Shown here: positions 9,179 to 18,401 of the stretch, in pieces
How the letters are laid out: each line of letters starts with the position of its first letter
Position numbering within the stretch: position 1 is the stretch's first letter
Source: Sandaracinobacteroides sayramensis
GTDB lineage: Bacteria; Pseudomonadota; Alphaproteobacteria; Sphingomonadales; Sphingomonadaceae
DNA: 63,503 nucleotides
NCBI RefSeq assembly: GCF_022014495.1
Contig: NZ_JAKLSQ010000004.1
Coordinates: 1-63,503, forward strand
Direction of reading: 5' to 3'
Position numbers and translations under genes: made by a program
The notes under the pieces: model-generated
What the model was told of the DNA's origin: nothing
Databases searched by the model: none
The model's input: only the letters and a program-made list of their open reading frames with translations

Positions 9179-9754
9179 ATGAAGACGAAGGGAGGCGCTT
9201 TTCCGGGGAACCACGGCTGCGCGCATCCCGATTGCCCGGAGCCCGGCGACTATCGCGCGCCCGTGCGGCGGCCGGGCAGCGCCTTCGCCGCCCCCTCCGG
9301 CCCGCCCGAATGGCAATTTTTCTGCCTGGAGCATGTGCGCGCCTTCAACGCCGGCTGGAATTATTTCGACGGCATGAGCGAGGACGCCATCTGGAAGGCG
9401 CAGTCGCCCTACCCGACCTGGGACCGGGAAACCCGCGCCTTCGCCCACAACGCCATGGCCGGCGAGGAGCGGATCGACGACATGCTGGGCGTGCTGCGGT
9501 GGAAGACGGCCTCCGAAGCCGCGCGCGACAGCCATTTGTCGCGCGAGGACCGGCAGGCGCTTTCGAAGCTGGGCCTGCCCGACACGGCGACGCTGGCCGA
9601 GGTGAAGGCGAAATACCGCCAACTGGCGCGGCGCTACCACCCGGATGCGAACGAGGGCAGCCGCGAACATGAGGCCCGCTTCCATGCGCTGAACGAGGCC
9701 TATGCGCATCTGGAGGCGAGCGCGAGTTTCGCGCGCGGCGCGGCTCAGCGGTAG
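9179..9754 (+). CDS. DnaJ-like J-domain protein
   Basis: The 191-residue protein has a C-terminal J domain (about residues 125-185) with the HPD motif in RYHPDANEG, which stimulates the ATPase of a DnaK-type chaperone. The N-terminal part carries cysteines (CAHPDCPEPGDY and FCLEH) that could bind a metal. It lacks the Gly/Phe region and zinc repeats of full DnaJ. ATG 9179 is preferred because an AAGGA site lies six bases upstream; ATG 9173 is an in-frame alternative. Its end overlaps the convergent lldD-like gene by 10 bases. Confidence 0.9.
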   Translation: MKTKGGAFPGNHGCAHPDCPEPGDYRAPVRRPGSAFAAPSGPPEWQFFCLEHVRAFNAGWNYFDGMSEDAIWKAQSPYPTWDRETRAFAHNAMAGEERIDDMLGVLRWKTASEAARDSHLSREDRQALSKLGLPDTATLAEVKAKYRQLARRYHPDANEGSREHEARFHALNEAYAHLEASASFARGAAQR

Positions 9755-10896
9755 CGCAGGCGGCTTCGGTCCAGCTGGTCGATGCGGGTCACGCCCATCA
9801 GCTTCATGTCGCGCTCGATCTCGGCCTTCAGATGCGCGAGGATGCTGCGCACCCCTTCTTCCCCGGCGGCGCCCAGCGCGTAGAGATAGAGGCGTCCGCC
9901 GGAACAGGCCCGGGCGCCCGCCGCCAGCGCCTTCAGCACATGCGTGCCGCGGCGGATGCCGCCGTCGCAGATGATCTCGATTTCGTCGCCCACGGCGTCC
10001 GCCAGTTCGGCGATCTGGTCGAAGGGGGCGCGGCTGCCGTCCAATTGGCGGCCGCCGTGGTTGGAGACCATGATGGCGGTGGCGCCGATGCCGATGGCGC
10101 GGCGCGCGTCCTCCACGCTCATCACCCCCTTCAGGCAGAAGGGCTTGTCGCCCCAGCTCTTGCGGATCGATTCGGCCCGCTTCCAGTCCAGCGTCTGGTC
10201 CAGCATCTGCGTGAAATAATCGGCGACCGACATCGACTTGCGTGAGCCTTCGGAGAGATGCGCTTCGAGGTTGGGCAGGCTGAAGCGCTCGCGGAAGAGA
10301 TAGTTCAGCGCCCAGCCGGGCTTCGTCGCATATTCCCAGACGCTGGCCGGCGTGAAGCGGGGCGGGCTGGTGAAGCCGGTTCGAAGGCAGCGCTCGCGGT
10401 TGCCGCCGACGATGGTGTCTACCGTCAGCGTCAGGCAGTCGAAGCCGGAATTGCGGGCGCGCTCGACGAGGCTCTGGTTCAGCCCCTCGTCCTTGTGGAC
10501 ATAGAGTTGCAGCATCTTCGGGCCTTCGACCGTGCGGCCGATGTCCTCCAGCGCCACGGTGGAAAGCGAGGAGACTCCGAAATAGGTGCCGAAGGCGGAC
10601 GCGGCGCGGCCGACGGCGCGCTCGCCCTGCCAGTGGAACAGCCGTTGCAGCGCCGTGGGGCTGAGAAACAGCGGCATGGCGAGCTTGCGCCCCAGCACGG
10701 TGACCGACATGTCCACCTCGGCGACTCCGGCCAGCACATTGGGGACGAGGTCCACATCGTCGAAGGCGGTGGTGTTGCGCGCCCTGGTGATCTCGTCGTC
10801 GGCGGCGCCGTCGATATAGTGGAACACGGGCCCTGGAAGCCGCCGGCGGGCGAGCTCGCGGAAATGGCCGACATTGTGGCAATCGGAAAGGCGCAT
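9745..10896 (-). CDS. lldD: FMN-dependent alpha-hydroxyacid dehydrogenase (L-lactate type)
   Basis: The 383-residue protein matches the FMN-dependent alpha-hydroxyacid oxidase/dehydrogenase family. The active-site motif SNHGGRQLDG (catalytic histidine about residue 278), the FMN phosphate-binding stretch ICDGGIRRGTHVLKALAAGA and the YVHKD segment are all visible. L-lactate is the most common substrate, giving pyruvate with electrons passed to quinone, but glycolate or mandelate cannot be excluded. No lactate permease or regulator is adjacent. Confidence 0.9.
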   Translation of the reverse strand: MRLSDCHNVGHFRELARRRLPGPVFHYIDGAADDEITRARNTTAFDDVDLVPNVLAGVAEVDMSVTVLGRKLAMPLFLSPTALQRLFHWQGERAVGRAASAFGTYFGVSSLSTVALEDIGRTVEGPKMLQLYVHKDEGLNQSLVERARNSGFDCLTLTVDTIVGGNRERCLRTGFTSPPRFTPASVWEYATKPGWALNYLFRERFSLPNLEAHLSEGSRKSMSVADYFTQMLDQTLDWKRAESIRKSWGDKPFCLKGVMSVEDARRAIGIGATAIMVSNHGGRQLDGSRAPFDQIAELADAVGDEIEIICDGGIRRGTHVLKALAAGARACSGGRLYLYALGAAGEEGVRSILAHLKAEIERDMKLMGVTRIDQLDRSRLRYR

Positions 10897-10997
10897 GGCC
10901 GGGGTTTAGAACGGCGAACGCCACCGCGAAAGCTGGCGCTTGGCGGGGGGTGCGGGAACGGCTAGCATCGCGCCCGTTCAGATGGGGGGAATGTCTG

Positions 10998-12998
10998 GTG
11001 TTGCGTTCGATTGCCGTTGCCTTTCTGCTGGCCGGGCCAGCCATCGCCCAGACGACGATCCAGCAGGATTTCGACGCCGGGCAGGCGGCGCTGGACGCGA
11101 AAGACATCGCCGGTGCACGGCAGAAGTTCGAAGCGCTGCTGAAGCGCATGCCCGAAGGAAGCCGGAGCCGCTCCATGGGGGTGGTGAAATCGCGGCTGGG
11201 CGTGGCGCTGGTGCGCGACGGCGAGCAGGAGGCCGCCATTCCGCTGCTGACGGACGCCATCGCCATTTTCGACAAGGGCACGCCCGAAGATCTGAGCGAA
11301 CGGGCGGATGCGCTGTACGCCCGGGCGCAGGCGCATGAGGAGCTCGGGCAGTTCGTGGAGGCCGCCGACGATTTTCGCGCCGTCCGCGCGCTTTGGAAGC
11401 CCGAAGCGGGAAGCGCATCCGACATCGCGCTGAAATCCGCTTTGGCGCGGGTGTCGATCTGGACCGACCCGGCCGAATCGCGGCGGTTGCTGGATGAGCT
11501 GATCGCCATGCCGCCGGAAACCTGGGGCAAAAACAAGATCACCCTCGCCCTGCTGCACGACCTGCGCGGAAGGGTGGAGCTGAACGACGGCAAGCCGGAG
11601 GAAGCGTTGGAACATTTCCGCAAGGCCATGCGGCTGGCGGGCGGCGGGCAGACGACCCGGATCGACCTCAACGACGTGCGCGTCCGCGCCGATGCGGCGA
11701 TTGCGGCTTATGTGCTGGGCAATTCCGTCGCGCACCAGCAATATGTCGCCTATTCCGGCGGCGGCAGTCTGGTGACGGTCGGGCTTGCCAGCGCGCGGTC
11801 GCTGGACCTGCCGCGTTGCGGCGCGGAAACCGGGCTGGCGCCGGACGATGTGGCGGTGGTGGAATTCGGCATTCATCCCGATGGACGGGTGCGCTCTGCC
11901 CAGCCGATCTATGTGAAGCGCGCCGACGGCAGGCGGCCGGATGGGCGCGGCGGCCCGGAGACGCTGTTCGTGCAGGCGGCGCGCAACTGGTTCTGGAACC
12001 CGAAGGATCTGGAGAAGGTGGACAGCTTCTGGCGGCAGGCGTTGCGGGTGGAAGTGCGCTGCTCCAACGCGCGGCCGGAAAATGATCTGGTTTGGGACAG
12101 CATCATGGAGGGCTTTCACACGGGGATTGCCGGCCTTGGCCTGCCCCCCCTGCCCCCGCCCCCGGACGATCAGGACGCTGCTGTCGCGGTTCATAAGGCG
12201 GAACTGGAAAGGCGCATCGCCCAAAATGGCGCGACGAGCCTGGAGACCTTGCCGCCCTTGACCGCGCTGGCGACGAACGGAAAGGCGTCTGTGGAAGATC
12301 GCGCCAAATGGTTCGAACAGGCGGCAGAAGTTCTGGAAGCGTCCGGCCGCGACCCGCAACTGGCCGCCATATCGCGCTTCCGGGCCATCAGTCTCGGCGA
12401 ATATGGCAGCAAGTCCAGCCGTGCGGCGCTGGGCCGGCTGGTGGCGGCGGAGGAAGCGGCCCGCCCGAACGCCCGGACCACGCAATTCCTGCGCCTGGAA
12501 CAGGCCGGGCTTCTGCACGAGGCCCGGCAGCCGCAGGCCGCCGAAACGCTGCTGCGGGCGATCGTCGCCACGCCGCAGGAGGCGCTTGGCCGCGTCGACC
12601 CCATCCGGACCACGGCGCTGCTTCGGCTTTCCAACATCGCCGCCGCCCGCAAGGACCTTGAGACGGCCGCTGCCGCACTCGCCGCCACCGGCCTCAGCCC
12701 CGAGCAATGCGCGCTGGTGGACGTGCGGCCGAGGCGGGAGAATTCGCAGGTGAGTTCCGGCATCTTTCCGCCGGAAGCCCATCGCTGGGGCTCGGGCGGG
12801 ATGACGCGGGTGGAATATGACATCGGCACGGACGGCAAGCCGCGCAACGCCCGCACGGTGATGGCCGCCCCGCCCTTCGTATTCGGAAAGGCGACGGAGA
12901 AAGGGGCGATGCAGCTTCGCTATGAGCCGGTGTTCCGGCCGGGCAACACCCAGGGCTGCGTGGGCGAGAGCCAGAATTTCCGCTTCTCCGCGCGATAG
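10998..12998 (+). CDS. Secreted TPR protein with two TonB-like domains
   Basis: The 666-residue product starts with a signal peptide ending GPAIAQ. Residues about 25-260 are TPR-like helices. Two segments resemble the TonB C-terminal (energy transducer) domain: about 281-355 ([20 protein letters not shown]) and about 590-664 ([15 protein letters not shown]). A helical region with further repeats joins them. GTG 10998 is chosen because a GGGGGGA site sits about eight bases before it and the signal peptide follows. Such proteins are common in sphingomonads, but their role is not known. It has no transmembrane anchor of TonB type. Confidence 0.85.
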   Translation: MLRSIAVAFLLAGPAIAQTTIQQDFDAGQAALDAKDIAGARQKFEALLKRMPEGSRSRSMGVVKSRLGVALVRDGEQEAAIPLLTDAIAIFDKGTPEDLSERADALYARAQAHEELGQFVEAADDFRAVRALWKPEAGSASDIALKSALARVSIWTDPAESRRLLDELIAMPPETWGKNKITLALLHDLRGRVELNDGKPEEALEHFRKAMRLAGGGQTTRIDLNDVRVRADAAIAAYVLGNSVAHQQYVAYSGGGSLVTVGLASARSLDLPRCGAETGLAPDDVAVVEFGIHPDGRVRSAQPIYVKRADGRRPDGRGGPETLFVQAARNWFWNPKDLEKVDSFWRQALRVEVRCSNARPENDLVWDSIMEGFHTGIAGLGLPPLPPPPDDQDAAVAVHKAELERRIAQNGATSLETLPPLTALATNGKASVEDRAKWFEQAAEVLEASGRDPQLAAISRFRAISLGEYGSKSSRAALGRLVAAEEAARPNARTTQFLRLEQAGLLHEARQPQAAETLLRAIVATPQEALGRVDPIRTTALLRLSNIAAARKDLETAAAALAATGLSPEQCALVDVRPRRENSQVSSGIFPPEAHRWGSGGMTRVEYDIGTDGKPRNARTVMAAPPFVFGKATEKGAMQLRYEPVFRPGNTQGCVGESQNFRFSAR

Positions 12999-13096
12999 GC
13001 GCGCCTTCCACGCGCCCTCCCGCAAGCGTGAGGGCGATGGCATGCGGTTGCGCTTGCCCTCTTGCGGATTCGGCGTTCGGGGGGCAACAGCCTCCC

Positions 13097-14098
13097 ATGA
13101 CCAGCCTGAACCTCGCCGCCGACACCGAACGCCATGCGCCGACGCTGATGGACGCGCCCGACACCTTCGTGGACGCCCGCGAGGTCTTCGGCGTGGACAT
13201 CGACATGCAGGTGCCCGCCTTTTCCAAAGCCGACGAGCGGGTGCCCGACCTGGACCCCACCTACGTCTTCGACCCGGATACGACGCTGGCGATCCTCGCG
13301 GGCTTCGCCTTCAACCGGCGGGTGATGATCCAGGGCTATCACGGCACCGGCAAATCCACCCACATCGAGCAGGTGGCGGCGCGGCTCAACTGGCCGTGCA
13401 TCCGCATCAACCTCGACAGCCATATCAGCCGCATCGACCTCGTCGGCAAGGACGCGATCGTGCTGCGCGACGGCAAGCAGGTGACGGAATTCCGCGAGGG
13501 CATCCTGCCCTGGGCGCTGCAGACCCCGACGGCACTGGTGTTCGACGAATATGACGCCGGCCGGCCGGACGTGATGTTCGTGATCCAGCGCATCCTGGAG
13601 GTGGAGGGGAAGCTGACCCTGCTCGACCAGAACCGGGTGATCCGCCCCAGCCCCTGGTTCCGCCTGTTCGCCACCGCCAACACCGTGGGGCTTGGCGACA
13701 CCTCCGGGCTTTACCATGGCACCCAGCAGATCAACCAGGGTCAGATGGACCGCTGGTCGATCGTGACGACGCTGAACTATCTGCCGGCCGAGACGGAGAC
13801 GAGCATCGTCGCCGCCAAATCCCCCCACACCGACCCCAAGGTGGTGGCGAACATGGTGAAGGTGGCGGACATGACGCGGCAGGGCTTCATCGCCGGCGAC
13901 ATCTCCACGGTGATGAGCCCGCGCACCGTCATCACCTGGGCGCAGAACGCCGATATCTTCCGCAACATCGGCTTCGCCTTCCGCGTGAGCTTCCTGAACC
14001 GCTGCGACGAGGCGGAGCGGGGAATCGTGGCGGAATATTACCAGCGGGTGTTCGGCGAGGAGTTGCCGGAGAGCGTGGTCAGCCGCGCCCACGGATGA
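13097..14098 (+). CDS. cobS: Cobaltochelatase-type AAA+ subunit CobS
   Basis: The 333-residue MoxR-like AAA+ ATPase has Walker [10 protein letters not shown] near residue 80 and Walker B in [13 protein letters not shown], followed by the sensor-like [10 protein letters not shown]. It is the ring-forming partner of CobT (found at 4083-5927 on the minus strand). The start gives the family N-terminus. The last codons lie in a 33-base direct duplication that runs past the stop (14,078-14,143). As with cobT, no cobN is present in the window. Confidence 0.94.
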   Translation: MTSLNLAADTERHAPTLMDAPDTFVDAREVFGVDIDMQVPAFSKADERVPDLDPTYVFDPDTTLAILAGFAFNRRVMIQGYHGTGKSTHIEQVAARLNWPCIRINLDSHISRIDLVGKDAIVLRDGKQVTEFREGILPWALQTPTALVFDEYDAGRPDVMFVIQRILEVEGKLTLLDQNRVIRPSPWFRLFATANTVGLGDTSGLYHGTQQINQGQMDRWSIVTTLNYLPAETETSIVAAKSPHTDPKVVANMVKVADMTRQGFIAGDISTVMSPRTVITWAQNADIFRNIGFAFRVSFLNRCDEAERGIVAEYYQRVFGEELPESVVSRAHG

Positions 14099-14143
14099 CC
14101 CGAAAGGACAGTCAGCCGCGCCCGCGGATGACCTGAAAGAGCT
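14078..14143 (+). repeat. 33-base tandem duplication spanning the cobS stop
   Basis: Unit 1 (14078-14110) begins GTCAGCCGCGCCCACGGATG and unit 2 (14111-14143) begins GTCAGCCGCGCCCGCGGATG. Unit 1 encodes the last residues and stop of CobS; unit 2 lies in the untranslated gap before rarA. The period is a multiple of three. Confidence 0.7.
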
Positions 14144-14200
14144 TCCGCCGGGCGCGGAAGTGGCTTTTCGCCAACGCCCGCCGCGCCCATATAGGTGGCG

Positions 14201-15505
14201 ATGGCCGATCTGTTCGCATCCGCGCCGGCAGGCGATGACAATGGGCGGGCGCCTCTGCCCGAGCGGCTGCGGCCGGCGTCCCTCGACGAGGTGGTGGGGC
14301 AGCGGCACCTGCTGGGGCCGGACGGCGCGCTCCGGCGGATGGTGGGCGCAGGAAGGCTGCCGAACCTGATCCTGTGGGGGCCGCCGGGCACCGGCAAGAC
14401 CACCATCGCCCGGCTGCTGGCGGAAAGCGCCGGCTATCGCTTCGTCGGCGTTTCGGCGGTGATGACCTCCACCGCCGACCTGAAGGCGATCTTCGCCGCC
14501 GCCCGCGTCGCTTCGCAGCGGACCCTGCTGTTCGTGGACGAGATCCATCGCTTCAACCGCAGCCAGCAGGACGGATTCCTGGGGCCGATGGAGGACGGCA
14601 CCGTGACGCTGGTGGGCGCCACCACCGAGAATCCCAGTTTCGAGCTGAACGCCGCCATCCTGTCGCGGGCGCAGGTGCTGGTGCTGGAACGGCTGGACGA
14701 GGCGGCGCTGTCCGCCCTGCTGGAGCGGGCGGAGGCGGCGGAAGGGCGGACGCTGCCGCTGACGGACGAGGCGCGCGCGGCGCTGGTGGCGGGCGCCGAC
14801 GGCGACGGGCGGTTCCTGCTGGGGCAGGCGGAGACGCTGTTCTCGCTGGAAGGCGGGCAGCTTCTGGACAGCCGGGCGATGGCCGCCGTGCTGCAGCGGC
14901 GCGTGCCCGTCTACGACAAGGATCGGGACGGGCATTACGACCTGATCTCGGCGCTGCACAAGTCGGTGCGCGGCTCCGACCCGGATGCGGCGCTTTACTG
15001 GCTGGCGCGGATGCTGGTGGCCGGCGAGCAGCCGCTCTACCTGCTGCGCCGGCTGGTCAGGATGGCGAGCGAGGATATCGGCCTCGCCGATCCGCAGGCG
15101 CTGGCGGTGGCGCTGGCGGCGAAGGACGCCTATGACTTCCTGGGCTCCCCCGAGGGGGAACTGGCGATCGCCGAGGCCTGCCTCTATCTGGCGACCGCGC
15201 CCAAATCCAACGCCGCCTATGTGGCGCAGAAGGCCGCCTTCAAGGCGGCGCGGGAAAGCGGCAGCCTGCCGCCGCCCCGAACGATCGTCAACGCGCCGAC
15301 GAAGCTGATGCAGGAACTGGGGCATGGCGCCGGCTACGCCTACGACCATGATGCGCCGGACGCCTTTTCGGGGCAGGATTACTGGCCGGAAAAGCTGGGG
15401 CGGCAGAGCTTCTACCACCCGACCGACCGGGGCCGGGAAAAGCTGATCGCCGAGCGGATGGCTTATTGGGAGAATCTGCGCTCAGCCCGCCGTGGCCAGG
15501 TTTAG
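14201..15505 (+). CDS. rarA: Replication-associated recombination protein RarA (MgsA family)
   Basis: The 434-residue AAA+ ATPase acts at stalled replication forks. It shows Walker [11 protein letters not shown], Walker [17 protein letters not shown], sensor 1 [12 protein letters not shown], and the C-terminal tetramerisation region containing [17 protein letters not shown] 14201 gives the usual family start; GTG 14195 is an in-frame alternative. Length is normal. Confidence 0.95.
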   Translation: MADLFASAPAGDDNGRAPLPERLRPASLDEVVGQRHLLGPDGALRRMVGAGRLPNLILWGPPGTGKTTIARLLAESAGYRFVGVSAVMTSTADLKAIFAAARVASQRTLLFVDEIHRFNRSQQDGFLGPMEDGTVTLVGATTENPSFELNAAILSRAQVLVLERLDEAALSALLERAEAAEGRTLPLTDEARAALVAGADGDGRFLLGQAETLFSLEGGQLLDSRAMAAVLQRRVPVYDKDRDGHYDLISALHKSVRGSDPDAALYWLARMLVAGEQPLYLLRRLVRMASEDIGLADPQALAVALAAKDAYDFLGSPEGELAIAEACLYLATAPKSNAAYVAQKAAFKAARESGSLPPPRTIVNAPTKLMQELGHGAGYAYDHDAPDAFSGQDYWPEKLGRQSFYHPTDRGREKLIAERMAYWENLRSARRGQV

Positions 15506-15520
15506 AAATCATACTCCCTT

Positions 15521-15602
15521 CGTCACCCCGGGCTTGACCCGGGGTCCAGCTTTACGACCAGCGGAGCAGAAAGCGGGATCCCGGGTCAAGCCCGGGATGA
15601 CG
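15521..15602. repeat. Dispersed palindromic repeat, copy 3 of 6
   Basis: The left arm is identical to the other copies. The right arm carries two base changes (GGATCC and GGGATG instead of GGACCC and GGGGTG). It lies between the convergent rarA and 26-residue peptide genes. The immediate flanks also show weak inverted similarity to one another. Confidence 0.88.
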
Positions 15603-15634
15603 AAACACATCAATTACTTGTATGAGTCCTCAAC

Positions 15635-15715
15635 CTAGATGACGTTGAACAGCAGCAGCCCGATCACGACGATTCCGGGGACGCCCAGCAGCCAGAGAAT
15701 CAGGCCTTTTCCCAT
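15635..15715 (-). CDS. 26-residue hydrophobic membrane peptide
   Basis: The predicted product is almost entirely one transmembrane segment (MGKGLILWLLGVPGIVVIGL and six more residues). A GGAGA ribosome-binding site lies at a good distance before ATG 15715, the N-terminus is positively charged and the frame is closed by TAG at once after the hydrophobic run. It is divergent from the YjbR-family gene. I recognise no family. It could be a small inner-membrane regulator; the call rests on start signals and composition only. Confidence 0.5.
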   Translation of the reverse strand: MGKGLILWLLGVPGIVVIGLLLFNVI

Positions 15716-15790
15716 TTCATGTCTCCATCCTGTGCAATGGATGGAAAACGGCGCAGGCGGCGGGAAGTTCCGTGGCAAGGAGAGCGGAAG

Positions 15791-16114
15791 ATGGACTGGG
15801 ACGATGTCGCGAAGGCCGGGCTGGAACTGCGCGGCGCGGAAGCCTCCACCGCTTATGGCCGCCCTGCCCTGAAGGTGCGCGGCAAGGTGATCGCCTGCCA
15901 CGGCAAGGCCGACGACCATTTCGTGCTGATGCTGGACCTGGAGCGGGTGGCGTTGCTGATGGAGATGGAGCCGGACATCTTCTTCCAGACGCCGCATTAT
16001 GTCGGCTGGCCGTGCGTTCTGCTGCGCTATGATCGCCTTGCCAGGCACGATCTCGCGCCGCTGCTGCGGGAGGCCTGGGCGCGGCGGGCGGCGAAGGCCT
16101 GGCTGGCGGACTGA
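15791..16114 (+). CDS. MmcQ/YjbR family protein
   Basis: The 107-residue protein follows the YjbR (CyaY-like fold) pattern. It has ALKVRGKVIACHGKADDHFV, a short acidic helix with LMEMEPDIFFQTPHYVGWP, and a C-terminal helix ending in a DLAPLLREAW-type stretch. YjbR proteins are small and often called DNA-binding, but their biochemical role is poorly defined. A strong AAGGAGAG site precedes ATG 15791. The tail-sheath-like gene begins 12 bases downstream, so the two are probably co-transcribed. Confidence 0.88.
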   Translation: MDWDDVAKAGLELRGAEASTAYGRPALKVRGKVIACHGKADDHFVLMLDLERVALLMEMEPDIFFQTPHYVGWPCVLLRYDRLARHDLAPLLREAWARRAAKAWLAD

Positions 16115-16126
16115 GGGAGGCGGCGG

Positions 16127-17158
16127 ATGCCGGAAGTTGCGATCGAGGAGATGTCGCCCGGGCCGCGGCCGGTCGAGATGCTGGAGATGAACCGGCTGGC
16201 GGTGATCGGGCGATTCGCGCGCGAGCGGCCCGCGCGGCTCCGCCGGGTCGAGGACATTGCGGCGGCCGGCCTGCCCGAGGGGCGGGTGGCGGCCGGGCTG
16301 CGCGCCTTTTTCGAGCTGGGTGGGCGGGAGGCCGTCTATCTGCCCTCCCTCACGCTGGCGCCGGTGGAATTGCCCGAGGGCATGGGGCTGGTGGCGGCGC
16401 CGGAGGCGGATGGGGACTGGACGCTGCTGGCGCCTCTGGCCGAGGCCGCGCGCGCGGCCGGCGCCATGCTGCTGCTGGATGCCCCCTGGGCGGCGACCTC
16501 CGGGGCGAAGCTGCAGGCCTGGCGGCAGGCGGGCGGCGCCGACTGGAAGGATGCCGCAGCCTTCGCCCCCTGGATGCTGGCCGCCGATGGCGGCGCCGTG
16601 CCGCCTTCGATGGTGGCGGCCGGGGTGGTCGCCCGGATGGAGCGGCGGCTGGGGGTGTGGAAGGCGCCATCCGGCGTGCAGGCGACGGCCGACCCTTACC
16701 GGCCAGCGGTGGAGCTGGACGAACGGGCGCAATCCCTCACCAGCCCGCTGGGCGTAAACCTGTTTCGCAGCTTTCCCGGACGGGGGCATCTGCTGTGGGG
16801 CGGGCGCACCCTCTCCAGCGATGTGGAGTGGCGCTATCTGAACGTGCGGCGGACGGTGCGGATGGTCGAACGTTCGTTGACGCAGGCGCTGCGCTGGGCG
16901 GCGTTCGAGGCGGACGGCGAGTTGCTGTGCGCAAGCGCCCGGATGCAGGCCGACGCTTTCCTGCACCAGCTGTTCCGGCAGGGCGCTTTTCAGGGGCAGA
17001 CGCCGCAACAGGCCTATTTCCTGCGCTGCGAGCGGACGAGCGTGGCGGAGGACGATCGCGTGTCCGGGCGGCTGATACTGGAAATGGGGCTGGCGCTGAC
17101 GAGACCGGGGGAGTTTCTGTTCTGGCGGCTGACACTGCCCGCCGCCGCTTTGGATTGA
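16127..17158 (+). CDS. Orphan contractile tail-sheath-like protein
   Basis: The 343-residue protein resembles phage / contractile-injection sheath proteins along its length. The N-terminus MPEVAIEEMSPGPRPVEM mirrors the sheath handshake arm (pattern PGVYVEEVPSGxRPI). The middle has VPPSMVAAGVVARMERRLGV before WKAPSG, as sheaths have near their conserved core. The C-terminal domain (about 205-338) carries GVNLFRSFPGRGHLLWGGRT, the WRYLNVRRTVRMVERSL stretch and a final strand with RPGEFLFWRL. It is shorter than usual sheaths, apparently lacking the outer inserted domains. No tube, baseplate, spike or AAA+ remodelling gene is nearby; it sits between the yjbR-family and DUF429-like genes with gaps of 12 and 11 bases. 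The role is unknown. Confidence 0.8.
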   Translation: MPEVAIEEMSPGPRPVEMLEMNRLAVIGRFARERPARLRRVEDIAAAGLPEGRVAAGLRAFFELGGREAVYLPSLTLAPVELPEGMGLVAAPEADGDWTLLAPLAEAARAAGAMLLLDAPWAATSGAKLQAWRQAGGADWKDAAAFAPWMLAADGGAVPPSMVAAGVVARMERRLGVWKAPSGVQATADPYRPAVELDERAQSLTSPLGVNLFRSFPGRGHLLWGGRTLSSDVEWRYLNVRRTVRMVERSLTQALRWAAFEADGELLCASARMQADAFLHQLFRQGAFQGQTPQQAYFLRCERTSVAEDDRVSGRLILEMGLALTRPGEFLFWRLTLPAAALD

Positions 17159-17169
17159 TTCCCGCTTTC

Positions 17170-18021
17170 ATGGACTCCGGCGCGCCTTCGTTCGACCGTT
17201 TCGTGGCGGTCGACTGGTCCGGGGCGAAGGGCGTTCGGCACAAGGGCATTGCAGTCGCGCTGGCCGAAGCCGGCGACGGGGCGCCGGCGATCGTGCCGCC
17301 GCCCTCGCCCGGCGGCTGGGCGCGCGGCGAGGTCGCGGACTGGCTGGAAGCGCTGCCGGGGCGCGTGCTGGCCGGGTTCGACTTCTCCTTCGCGCCGCCG
17401 TTCGTGGAGCGCGGCGCCTATCTGCCCGGCCTTGAAACCGCCGGCGACGCGCCGGGCTTCTGGGGGCATGTGGAAAGGCATTCGGACGACCCGGACTATG
17501 GCGCGGCCGGCTTCATGCGGGGCGCGGCGCGGCCGCATTTCTGGATGGGGGCGGCCGACGGGCCGAAAGCCGGCTTCCTGCATTTCCGCCAGTGCGAGCA
17601 GCGCTTCAACGCCGGCGGCGGCGGCAAGGCCTCGACCGTGTTCGACTGCGTGGGGGCGGCGCAGGTGGCCAAGGCGAGCTTCGCCGGCATGCGGCTGCTC
17701 CACCGGCTGCGGCGAAGCCATGCCATCTGGCCGTTCGAGGCGCCGGGCCCGCGCACCGTGGTGGAGATCTACACGCGCGCGATGCTGCGCCATGCCGGCG
17801 GGCGGGGGCTGAAGCTGAGGGAGGTGGAGGGGCTGAACGCGGCGCTGGCGGCGCTGGGAAGCGCAGGCGTTCCGGCGCGCGCCTACAGCGACCATGAGAC
17901 CGACGTTCTGGTGTCGGCTGCCGCGCTTCGGGCGCTTTCGCCCGACCGGCGCTGGTGGCGGCCCGAAGGCATGAGCCGGGCGATCGCCCGCACCGAAGGA
18001 TGGACGTTTGGCATTGGCTGA
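17170..18021 (+). CDS. DUF429-like protein of unknown function
   Basis: The 283-residue protein begins with FDRFVAVDWSGAKG and contains VLAGFDFSFAPPF, an arrangement of acidic residues on strands that suggests an RNase H-like fold. Later it has TVVEIYTRAMLRH and YSDHETDVLVSAAALRAL, where further acidic residues could complete a metal site. I cannot assign a substrate. It follows the sheath-like gene by 11 bases and precedes crcB by 23 bases. Confidence 0.7.
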   Translation: MDSGAPSFDRFVAVDWSGAKGVRHKGIAVALAEAGDGAPAIVPPPSPGGWARGEVADWLEALPGRVLAGFDFSFAPPFVERGAYLPGLETAGDAPGFWGHVERHSDDPDYGAAGFMRGAARPHFWMGAADGPKAGFLHFRQCEQRFNAGGGGKASTVFDCVGAAQVAKASFAGMRLLHRLRRSHAIWPFEAPGPRTVVEIYTRAMLRHAGGRGLKLREVEGLNAALAALGSAGVPARAYSDHETDVLVSAAALRALSPDRRWWRPEGMSRAIARTEGWTFGIG

Positions 18022-18044
18022 CGGCCGGGCTATGTGGGCGCGTG

Positions 18045-18401
18045 ATGAACTTTCTTCTGGTCGGGCTGGGCGGCGCCCTGGGTTCCATGGCGCGCTATGG
18101 CTTTTACCGGCTGTTGCCGCCGCCCCTTGGCACTATGGGCGTGAACATATCGGGTGGTTTGCTGATGGGGGTGATGGTCGGCTGGCTGATGGCGCGCGGG
18201 CTGCAGGCCGATGGCAGCCGGCTGTTCATCGGCATGGGCGTGCTGGGCGGCTTCACCACCTTTTCCGCCTTCTCGCTGGACGTGGTGCAGATGATCGAGC
18301 GCGGCGCCTGGGGGCAGGCGGCGGGCTATGCGCTGGGCTCGACGGTGCTGAGCGTCGCCGCGCTGTTCCTGGGGCTGGCTTTCGGGCGGTGGGCGGCATG
18401 A
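18045..18401 (+). CDS. crcB: Fluoride exporter CrcB/Fluc
   Basis: The 118-residue, four-span inner-membrane protein forms a dual-topology dimeric fluoride channel. Visible motifs are GGALGSMARYGF at the N-terminus, GTMGVNISGG around the central asparagine, and GVLGGFTTFSAFS, the sodium-site / Phe-box region. The stop overlaps the next start by four bases (ATGA). No fluoride riboswitch is recognisable upstream, where the DUF429-like gene ends. Confidence 0.95.
   Translation: MNFLLVGLGGALGSMARYGFYRLLPPPLGTMGVNISGGLLMGVMVGWLMARGLQADGSRLFIGMGVLGGFTTFSAFSLDVVQMIERGAWGQAAGYALGSTVLSVAALFLGLAFGRWAA

Noticed and set aside
16127-18021. Remnant prophage around the sheath-like gene
   Set aside because: No integrase, capsid, terminase, tube or lysis genes are next to it, and the flanking genes are ordinary chromosomal ones.
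18022-18044. A fluoride riboswitch before crcB
   Set aside because: The gap is only 23 bases and lacks the conserved riboswitch core.
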